DNA of 59,836 nt from Planctomycetota bacterium. GTDB taxonomy: Bacteria > Planctomycetota > Phycisphaerae > UBA1845. A program made the translations under genes and the position numbers. Each line of letters starts with the position of its first letter. Position 1 is the first letter of the stretch. The notes beneath the pieces were generated by a model. That model did not search any database, was not told where the DNA came from, and was given only the letters and a program-made list of their open reading frames with translations. Below, in pieces: positions 53,424 through 59,836 of this stretch. The stretch lies in contig JAUWWQ010000024.1 of NCBI GenBank assembly GCA_030616775.1, forward strand, positions 1 to 59,836. The letters are read 5' to 3'.

Positions 53424-53675
53424 CGCCTTGGCGTTGCTCATTTCCTTCATGGATCATGTTAGCGGCGTTGAAGCTCTCCTGACCAGAGTTGCTGCCCTTG
53501 GCGGCGTCTCCCGCGTTGGTCTTACCTGCCCCAACAAGGTCCGATTATCCTCATAACTCTCATCCGTGGCATCGCTCGGTTCGCTACTGCTAAAGCACGA
53601 CGTGGGCTTTCTCGATACGTTAACTCTGAAACTCTGACGGAATGGTCCGGCAGTACAGATTAAGGATCGATCACA

Positions 53676-53894
53676 ATGGCACACAGCGATAACCTCACGA
53701 TCTCGCGAAAATGGCTTTACCTTGCAATGGCCGTCCTGTTGGTTGCGATCTTCATCGGAGCGTCACGCGGGGCGCCACCGATCTACCTGGCCGTCGGCTT
53801 TATTGGTGAAATCATTCTCGTGTCGACGGTGCATCTATCAACCGTCATCCAGCAGTACAGCAACAGGCCCTTGGGAGATCAACGCGGGGCGTGA
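53676..53894 (+). CDS. Small two-span membrane protein
   Basis: 72 residues, AAGGATCG upstream of ATG 53676. Two hydrophobic segments (WLYLAMAVLLVAIFIGA and IYLAVGFIGEIILVSTVHL) separated by a short loop. No family recognised. Confidence 0.5.
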   Translation: MAHSDNLTISRKWLYLAMAVLLVAIFIGASRGAPPIYLAVGFIGEIILVSTVHLSTVIQQYSNRPLGDQRGA

Positions 53895-54351
53895 GCGCCG
53901 GACTGCGGCTTTCGGAAAAAGCCCATTGCCGGCGAGCTGATGGCCTGCGCCCAGCCGCCTGTAGGGTAAAAGGACGAGGGAGAGCTGTAAGCTCTCTGAC
54001 AAGAGGTATAGGCGCCCGTGCGTGGTGCACCGGCACTGCCGATACCCGGACTCGCCCCATAATGCGATTGGCGACACCGGTAACGGTAACACGAGTATGC
54101 CATTGCGCTGTTGGCGCAGCCGATCCGGTGTTCTGGTTCTTGCGTCCAGTCAGGGCGAAGAGCCCACGCCTGCGAATGGCAATCGCCGACGATTCGAGGT
54201 TTTCCGGCCTCCCCTGTCGTGTCCAACCACTCCCTGCCCGTGCCGCATTTGATTCACCACAGTTTTCGGACCATCAAACGCAAATACCGCGATATCTAAA
54301 AGGTGCATTCACAGCGCTGCCAGTCGTATTGCATACTGGTTTGGGGACCAT
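53895..54351. other. Region without a convincing gene
   Basis: 457 bp. A plus-strand open frame spans it and even overlaps both neighbours by a few bases, but its composition (Arg/Cys/Ala-rich, no Shine-Dalgarno) argues against coding. A stem GAGAGC/GCTCTC is present at 53980-53996 without a T-run. Confidence 0.4.
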
Positions 54352-56358
54352 ATGACTGGACAAACCAACTATTCACCAATCGCCATCGCAGCCGCAGAGG
54401 CCCTGGCGGCTGATGGCGCTGCGGACTTCGCGCTGTACCTCCCAACACCATCCGATCACCGCCCGGTGCTTTATCGGGAGGCTGGTGTGGGCTTGTCTCA
54501 TCCAGACTTCGAGCAACTACGTAGCAGCGGCATCCCGTTTCTGTACGTCCTCAGCACGGACATGCATCGCTGCGAAGCGCTACTGGAGACCAAGCTGACC
54601 GGCTTGGTGCACAGTTCGGAAGTGCCACCCAATGAGAAGGCCATACTAGTGCATCAGGTCGGGACGTCCGTCGCCCGGGATCTGACTCGTGACCCGGGGT
54701 CTACCGAAATCCTCGCTAGGACTTCGTACGTTGTGGACAACATCATCGGGTCAGTGCTGAGTAATCCGCTCGTTGCGGAACATGTGCTTCAGATGGCCGG
54801 GCACGAACGCTCGACGGCCAGCCACATGTTAGTGGTTTCAGCGCTGGCCGTCACCCTTGGGGCTGAGATCTTCGGCTCGGACCATGAAATCTTAAAGGCC
54901 TTGGGTCTTGCCGGGATGACGCATGACATAGGCAAGCTCGGAATCAGCCCGGAGGTGTTGAACAAAACCACTCCGCTGACGCTGGAAGAGTCACAACTGA
55001 TTCAGCAACATCCAATCGAGTCTGTGCGCCTGCTCGGCGACGATCCCCACGTAACGCCGGTGGTTCGACAGATGATCCTGCAGCACCACGAATGGGTTAA
55101 CGGTTGCGGTTATCCCCTTGGCGTTAGTGGCGATGAGCTCCTGCCGGGCAGCCGCATCGTCGCCATCGTCGATTCCTTCCACGCGATGATCGGCCGCCGG
55201 TCCCACCGAAGACCACTGACTCCGCTGGAAGCGAATCGAGCGTTGAACAGCCAGGCAGGGCGGCAGTTCGACGCCGATATGCTGGTACACTGGAACGAGC
55301 TGTTTGACCGCTGCTGGTCACAAGGACCGGCGCTTCCCCCGATGCAGGCGGGCAGCGAGATGGATGAGCTATCGTCGCGGCATGAACACTGCCTTACCCC
55401 TCCCCGACGCAGTGTGTTCGGAGCGCGTCCGAAGCGATTAACCTGCGACGCCAGAGCCATGATCAAGTGTGTCTACGCCGGGAGGTTACATGATGCAACC
55501 TGCGCCCCGGACGAGTTCGTCGCTTCTGTCCACAACGTCTCCCACACGGGGTTGTGCATGTACAGCGCCTACCCCATGTATCGCGGGGAGGTCATTCACG
55601 TGCAGATCGACAAGGGAACCCACAAGGTGTGGGTTCGAGGCACCGTAGCTTGGTGCCGACAAGAGGAGGGCAATATCTACAAAGCCGGCCTGCGGTTTGT
55701 TCAACGCATTCCCGACTACAAAGCTCGCGCGCCTGTGAACATTCAAGGAATGGTCAGGCCGGATGCTGCCAATCCCCAGGCCTCGCCCGAGGTCGCGCAA
55801 GACTCGCATGAATCCCCGCAGACCACGGAACGTGATCAAGCTGAAACGCCGTCCGAAAGCGAGCTTGAGACGTTGGCCGAAATCGCCGCCATGCGGTCGC
55901 CGACCCTCGAGGCGGAACGGACCGTGGTCAAATTGTCCACCTCGCCCGACCCTGAGGTGCGCCGTAAAGCGATCGACGTCCTGGCGAACATCGGAACGAA
56001 GGCGGCCCGTGCGGCTGTTGTTGCCCTTCTCGAAGATCACGAGCCAGCGGTTCGGGAGCACGCGGCAGCGACGGCGGGTATGATGGAGATGCTGGAAGCC
56101 GCCTATACGCTTCGCCAACTGCTGAATGATCCGGTAGAGGCTGTGGCCCTGCGCGCCGCCGGGGCCCTGGGGCGACTGGGAGAGCGAACCGGGCTACCCC
56201 TGGTCATGGAAGCCTTGCAGCAAAAAGGTGCCCAAGCTCGTTTGGCTGCCCAGGTCTTCGGAGAGATCGTAGGCCACCGATTCCCGGCAAATGAACGCGG
56301 CGTCAAGGCTGCGCGGCGTTATTTGGCTGCGAAAGGGCCAGCCCTACTGGCCCCATGA
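54352..56358 (+). CDS. HD-GYP phosphodiesterase with PilZ and HEAT-repeat domains
   Basis: 668 residues. An N-terminal region (about 1-130) is of unknown type. HD-GYP domain at about 145-330 with HDIGKLGIS (His191-Asp192) and HHEWVNGCGYP (245-255), where Asn replaces the Asp of the usual HHExxDGxGYP. A PilZ-like c-di-GMP-binding domain follows at about 362-460 (VHNVSHTGLCMYS, GTVAWCRQEEG), then HEAT-like helical repeats (about 516-660: VRRKAIDVLANIGTKAARAA). It probably hydrolyses cyclic di-GMP and may sense it through PilZ; the HEAT part suggests a protein partner. This is an uncommon domain combination. Confidence 0.82.
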   Translation: MTGQTNYSPIAIAAAEALAADGAADFALYLPTPSDHRPVLYREAGVGLSHPDFEQLRSSGIPFLYVLSTDMHRCEALLETKLTGLVHSSEVPPNEKAILVHQVGTSVARDLTRDPGSTEILARTSYVVDNIIGSVLSNPLVAEHVLQMAGHERSTASHMLVVSALAVTLGAEIFGSDHEILKALGLAGMTHDIGKLGISPEVLNKTTPLTLEESQLIQQHPIESVRLLGDDPHVTPVVRQMILQHHEWVNGCGYPLGVSGDELLPGSRIVAIVDSFHAMIGRRSHRRPLTPLEANRALNSQAGRQFDADMLVHWNELFDRCWSQGPALPPMQAGSEMDELSSRHEHCLTPPRRSVFGARPKRLTCDARAMIKCVYAGRLHDATCAPDEFVASVHNVSHTGLCMYSAYPMYRGEVIHVQIDKGTHKVWVRGTVAWCRQEEGNIYKAGLRFVQRIPDYKARAPVNIQGMVRPDAANPQASPEVAQDSHESPQTTERDQAETPSESELETLAEIAAMRSPTLEAERTVVKLSTSPDPEVRRKAIDVLANIGTKAARAAVVALLEDHEPAVREHAAATAGMMEMLEAAYTLRQLLNDPVEAVALRAAGALGRLGERTGLPLVMEALQQKGAQARLAAQVFGEIVGHRFPANERGVKAARRYLAAKGPALLAP

Positions 56359-56447
56359 CCGTCAGCCGCTGTCCTGCCGACCAGCCGGAGTATCTCATGG
56401 GGCGAGCGCCTGCCGACCGACATTGCCGAGCTATCTTGCTTGCGGAC

Positions 56448-56475
56448 TTGATACACTTCGTGTGGTTGTTATAGA
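56448..56475 (+). promoter_or_regulatory. Candidate promoter of tRNA-Gly
   Basis: TTGATA (56448-56453) and TATAGA (56470-56475) with 16-base spacing, about 50 bp upstream of the tRNA. The -35 matches 5 of 6. Confidence 0.4.
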
Positions 56476-56524
56476 TTCACGTATCAGGCTCTGCACTGGA
56501 TCGATTAGACCGTGCTGAGCAACC

Positions 56525-56597
56525 GCGGGTGTAGCTCAATTGGTAGAGCATCAGCCTTCCAAGCTGAATGTTGACGGTTCGAGTCCGTTCGCCCGCT
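56525..56597 (+). tRNA. tRNA-Gly (anticodon TCC)
   Basis: 73 nt folding as a cloverleaf: acceptor GCGGGTG with CGCCCGC (one T-G wobble), D arm GCTCAATTGGTAGAGC, anticodon stem TCAGC/GCTGA with loop CTTCCAA (anticodon TCC), T arm ACGG TTCGAGT CCGT. No encoded CCA; discriminator T. Confidence 0.93.
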
Positions 56598-56677
56598 TTC
56601 GTCGTAACCTCCTATAAATAAAGCACTTACGAGCATCCCGGCGCCCCGGAATTTTGTATACAATCAGTAAACCCGTA

Positions 56678-57097
56678 TCAGTCTCGTGGGTCGAGGGCGG
56701 CGCGGAGCCCTAAGCGGAAGCGTTTGTGAAGCGGGTAGAGATAGACGTGTTTGAGGGGTAATGGGCGACGGTGCTGGCGATCGAGCTTGCCTCGTCCTTG
56801 AGTTTTACCGACGTGGATCCAATTGGCCGTACGGTAACAGATGCCCCGGAAGCGGTGCAGATCGACAAAGGTTTCGAGCAGGACGGGTTCATAGCCGTAT
56901 CGGTCTTTCCAATCGTCGTCCAGACGTTCGGCGGCAACGGAGAAGCCCAAGGCTGCCGGCAGATGCGAGCCATGAAAGACCAGGTAGCGAATCTGTGCTC
57001 CGGGCAGCGGCTTGTATTGCAGGTAGTGATTGCGGTTCGATTCAACGAAGTGCCGGCGTCTGTGCGGCGACGCAAAAACTCTTGATTCGTTTGGCAT
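56678..57097 (-). pseudogene. DUF4338 (DruA-like) relic, internally deleted
   Basis: 139 residues, much shorter than the usual about 300 or more for DUF4338 proteins (found in Druantia DruA and transposase-like genes). The C-terminal signature is intact: VLLETFVDLHRFRGICYRTA, NWIHVGKTQGRGK, and HVYLYPL. The N-terminal RYLVFHGSHLPAALGF is also present but joins straight to ERLDDDWKDRYGYEP, so about 50 residues of the usual middle are missing without a frameshift. I read this as an internally deleted remnant. It lies 80 bp after the tRNA. Confidence 0.7.
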
Positions 57098-57178
57098 ATG
57101 GCGAGAGTGATGCTAATATAGCGCCCTCGGTATCCGAACGACTGGCGGAATTCAGGCCGGACCACGGCGAGGATTGAG

Positions 57179-57367
57179 ATGCCCAGACCTACAAAAGCAT
57201 TCCGGCGGCAGAAAATCAACGCTGTCGTCGCGTGGAAGCGCGGTGACAAGAAGGAGGCGTACAAACTTTGGGAAGAGGCTGCCTCTGCCCTGAAAGAGCA
57301 CCGAGCGAGGAAGCGCGACAAGCACAAATCCACTGAAGGCGGTGAGTCGGCGGACGCCGCCGGCTAG
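57179..57367 (+). CDS. Small Lys/Arg-rich helical protein
   Basis: 62 residues, GAGGA Shine-Dalgarno before ATG 57179. Composition is basic, helical, with RRQKINAVVAWKRGDKKEA and KLWEEAASALKEHRA. It is divergent to the DUF4338 relic. No family recognised. Confidence 0.5.
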   Translation: MPRPTKAFRRQKINAVVAWKRGDKKEAYKLWEEAASALKEHRARKRDKHKSTEGGESADAAG

Positions 57368-57873
57368 CCAACACCCAGCCCAACCTTGCACGCAGGAGGC
57401 GCTGGCAGACTGGGGCCAACTCTCACCGTCGTTTGTCCGTTCTCGCTTTTCCTATGGTCTTGTTAAATGTGCTGCGCCTGTCTTTGAAGCAGCCGGGTTC
57501 CCATAATGATGACATAACACAATGCGGTAAGCCCCGTCTCTGCCGCTGGCCGCCAGCCCGTTCCATTCCAGATCAACGGCCTATCGTACTCACGGCTTCT
57601 GTTTACGCCTTATCGTCTGGTCCGCGTCACGCCACTATCACAGGAAGCGCAGTAAACTCACCGCTACCCGCATTGCCTCCAGCCGCGTTGCGGATTTCGC
57701 CTGCTCATTTGGCTTTTCGTGTTGCACTAGCGACAAAAGAAGCTATACTTGCAAACTGCACTTATTGGTCGACACGGCCGGAGAGGGGCGGGAGGGCGAA
57801 GGTGCACCCACGCCAAGTTTCGACAAGGTCTTTGAAGCCGTGCGAGCATATCGCACTAGAGGAGGTTTTGGCT
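57368..57873. other. Intergenic region before the beta-helix gene
   Basis: 506 bp. I see no gene; it includes the promoter candidate at 57722-57749. Confidence 0.5.
57722..57749 (+). promoter_or_regulatory. Weak promoter candidate for the beta-helix gene
   Basis: TTGCAC and TATACT with 16-base spacing. The -10 matches 5 of 6, the -35 only 3 of 6. Confidence 0.35.
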
Positions 57874-59836
57874 ATGTGTTGCATAAACCGAACTCGAAAG
57901 CTGTTTTGGATCCTTCTCTGCGTGCTGATGGCGTCCGGTGCCGCATCGGCGCAGACCACCTGGTACGTGGACGATGACAACTGTCCCGGGCCTGGATCGG
58001 GCACGGTGTCAGATCCGTTCTGCTCGATCCAGGACGGGATCAATGCCACGTCCGACACGCATGAGGTAATCGTCAAACCTGGCACGTACAACGAGGCGAT
58101 CGACTTTCTGGGCAAGGCGATCACCCTGAGCAGCAGCGACGGGCCCGAGGTCACCACGATCGACGCCACGGGCTTGAGCGCCAGCGTCGTGAAGTGCGTC
58201 AACGGCGAGGGCCCTGACACCCTCCTAGACAGTTTCACCATCACCGGTGGGACGGGCACGTATGTTGAAGGTCCCACCCACGGCGGCGGGATGTACAACT
58301 ACTCCAGCAGCTCGACGGTAACCAACTGCACGTTCAGCGGGAACTCGGCCCACTACGGCGGCGGGATGTACAACGAAAACGATAGCAGCCTGACGGTAAC
58401 CAACTGCACGTTCATGACAAACTTTGCGACGTACAGCGGGGGCGGGAGGTACAACGACTACAACAGCAACCCGGCGGTGACGAACTGCACGTTTGCCGGC
58501 AATCGGGCTGACCTCGGCGGTGGGATGTATAACAGCATCCAAAGCGATCCCGTGGTGAACAACTGCACGTTCATCGGAAACTCGGCCTCCACCTGGGGCG
58601 GCGGGATGTACAACTACTTTACTAGCCCGACGGTGACCAACTGCATGTTCACCGGGAACACAGCCATCGGCGGCGGGATGTGCAACGAGTCCAGCAGCCC
58701 AACGGTGACCAATTGTAGCTTCAGCGGCAACAGCTGGTTTGCGTTGTGCAACTTCAACAGCAGCCCGACGGTGACCAACTGCGTACTCTGGGATAAGATT
58801 TACAACCCGGACGCTGGCAGCATGCCGATCGTCACCTACAGCGACGTCCAGGGCGGCTACTCGGGAACAGGTAACATCGACGCCGATCCGCTCTTTATGG
58901 ACCCAGACGGTCCTGACGACACCTACGGCACCGAAGATGACAACCTTCGCCTGTCGGCTGGCTCGCCCTGTATCGACGCGGGAGACAACACGGCCGTAAC
59001 CGTGGTTACTGACCTCGACGGCCATCCACGCGTCATGGATGGAGACAATGATGGCACTGCTAACGTTGATATGGGGGCCTACGAGTACGCGGACTGCAAC
59101 GAGAACGGCATTCCAGACCCCTGCGACATTGACTGTAACGCGTTCGATGGCTACTGCGACGTCCCCGACTGCGGGGAAAGCAGCGACGACGACGGCAGCG
59201 GCGTCCCCGACGAGTGCGAGTGCCCGGAAATCGATCCGCCCGCGACGCCGGCCGGAGAGGCCGGTTATGAGAAAGTCCGCTACATCTCCATGGTTCCCGG
59301 CAACGCCGGGTACCAGACCGCTTTGCGGGTGACTCTGACTACCCTGCCGGCCCCGTTCGACGGATTCAACGACACCAGTTGCTGGGTCGGTGAGCCGCAG
59401 CAAGTCAGTGAGAACTCCGGCAAGATTGCCCACGAACCGGGCTGGCCGGACTTCATGAGCGCTCACCTGCAGGGTAGCCCATACTGCATGGACTGGAGCA
59501 CGGTGGGGACTCTTCACGTAACCGATGACGACATCGTGCCAGCCGCTCAGCCTCCGGGAGGCGTGTTCGTCCCGGCGATCTATGATGTGCAGGCCATCGA
59601 CTGCGAATGCGACTTCAATAACGAGGCCAACTACTCGGCGCCGCTCACGATAACCACAAGCAAGTGGGGCGATTCGGTGGGGACTTGCGCAGTCATTCCG
59701 TGCACGCCACCTGACGGAGTCGTGAACATGGCCTCGGACGTCACTGCGTGCTTTGACAAGTTCAGGAACTTGGCGGGCGCGGTGCTAAAGTCCAGGGCGG
59801 ACGTCGAGCCCAATTTCCCGGACGGGCTGGTGAACA
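57874..59836 (+). CDS. Right-handed beta-helix surface protein (incomplete, runs off right edge)
   Basis: Open from ATG 57874 (GGAGG Shine-Dalgarno about 10 bases upstream) to the window end, 654 codons, no stop. Signal peptide (FWILLCVLMASGAASAQ). Then a stretch typical of planctomycete beta-helix proteins (TWYVDDDNCPGPGSGT, DPFCSIQDGINA), and a run of coils with GGGMYN and TVTNCTFSGN repeated about seven times (58290-58780). It continues with PCIDAGDN and DMGAYEYADCNENG, then a beta-sandwich-like region with several Cys. Such proteins are exported, possibly polysaccharide-binding or lyase-like; no catalytic motif is seen. Confidence 0.85.
   Translation, partial: MCCINRTRKLFWILLCVLMASGAASAQTTWYVDDDNCPGPGSGTVSDPFCSIQDGINATSDTHEVIVKPGTYNEAIDFLGKAITLSSSDGPEVTTIDATGLSASVVKCVNGEGPDTLLDSFTITGGTGTYVEGPTHGGGMYNYSSSSTVTNCTFSGNSAHYGGGMYNENDSSLTVTNCTFMTNFATYSGGGRYNDYNSNPAVTNCTFAGNRADLGGGMYNSIQSDPVVNNCTFIGNSASTWGGGMYNYFTSPTVTNCMFTGNTAIGGGMCNESSSPTVTNCSFSGNSWFALCNFNSSPTVTNCVLWDKIYNPDAGSMPIVTYSDVQGGYSGTGNIDADPLFMDPDGPDDTYGTEDDNLRLSAGSPCIDAGDNTAVTVVTDLDGHPRVMDGDNDGTANVDMGAYEYADCNENGIPDPCDIDCNAFDGYCDVPDCGESSDDDGSGVPDECECPEIDPPATPAGEAGYEKVRYISMVPGNAGYQTALRVTLTTLPAPFDGFNDTSCWVGEPQQVSENSGKIAHEPGWPDFMSAHLQGSPYCMDWSTVGTLHVTDDDIVPAAQPPGGVFVPAIYDVQAIDCECDFNNEANYSAPLTITTSKWGDSVGTCAVIPCTPPDGVVNMASDVTACFDKFRNLAGAVLKSRADVEPNFPDGLVN

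Noticed and set aside
53891-54355. 154-codon plus-strand frame before the HD-GYP gene
   Set aside because: It abuts both neighbours neatly, but it is Arg/Cys-rich, starts with GTG without a Shine-Dalgarno and has no domain-like pattern.
1-59836. CRISPR arrays or prophage
   Set aside because: No regularly spaced direct repeats with unique spacers and no integrase or capsid genes were found; the phage-like genes are T6SS parts.

Overview
The window is GC-rich DNA that looks planctomycete-like. The signs are a PEP-CTERM protein, a signal-peptide-bearing right-handed beta-helix protein, a very large Cys-rich surface protein, two tiny Cys-bearing secreted proteins, System II cytochrome c biogenesis genes, and palindromic intergenic repeats. 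This assignment is an inference from gene content; there is no rRNA here to confirm it. The dominant content is a type VI secretion system (T6SS) of about 31 kb (roughly 14.5-45.5 kb).

Layout. (1) 1-7.5 kb, minus strand: a probable surface-protein operon read from a good sigma-70-like promoter (7713-7685). It runs through two tiny secreted or lipoprotein-like peptides, a helical-repeat plus beta-barrel outer-membrane protein, a FecR-like protein, and a giant Cys-rich repeat protein that leaves the left edge. (2) 7.8-14.3 kb, minus strand: a 2193-residue single-span membrane protein with a degenerate protein-kinase domain at its N-terminus. It is divergent from the T6SS. (3) 14.6-36.1 kb, plus strand: a coiled-coil protein, a TssJ-like lipoprotein, tssK, tssL, tssM, tagF, tssA, tssB, tssC, hcp, tssE, tssF, tssG and clpV, in that order. 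A near-consensus sigma-54 site lies upstream of hcp. (4) 36.1-45.5 kb: vgrG with a C-terminal extension, a LysM/peptidoglycan-binding protein, a 606-residue protein ending in a metzincin zinc-protease motif (candidate effector), an unknown 280-residue protein (candidate immunity or adaptor), a PAAR protein, a 97-residue protein, and a 607-residue TssB-TssC fusion, i.e. a second, single-chain sheath-like protein.

(5) 46-49.7 kb: resB and ccsA (System II cytochrome c maturation). (6) 50-56.4 kb: an aspartic protease-PDZ protein, an extended SDR epimerase, a PEP-CTERM beta-propeller-like protein, a small membrane protein, and an HD-GYP/PilZ/HEAT regulator. (7) 56.5-57.4 kb: tRNA-Gly(TCC), followed by an internally deleted DUF4338 (DruA-like) relic and a small ORF. 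(8) 57.9 kb to the right edge: a beta-helix surface protein, incomplete.

How the genes work together. The T6SS set is nearly complete: membrane complex TssL/M plus a candidate TssJ, baseplate TssK/E/F/G, cap TssA, sheath TssB/C, tube Hcp, spike VgrG/PAAR and recycling ATPase ClpV. No FHA protein or PppA-type phosphatase was found. TagF is present, and the divergent kinase-like giant is positioned and built (cytoplasmic kinase fold, one membrane span, periplasmic part) like a PpkA-type regulator, but it lacks the catalytic-loop residues. The features most worth following are the TssBC fusion, the pseudokinase giant, and the VgrG-LysM-metzincin-PAAR cargo island.
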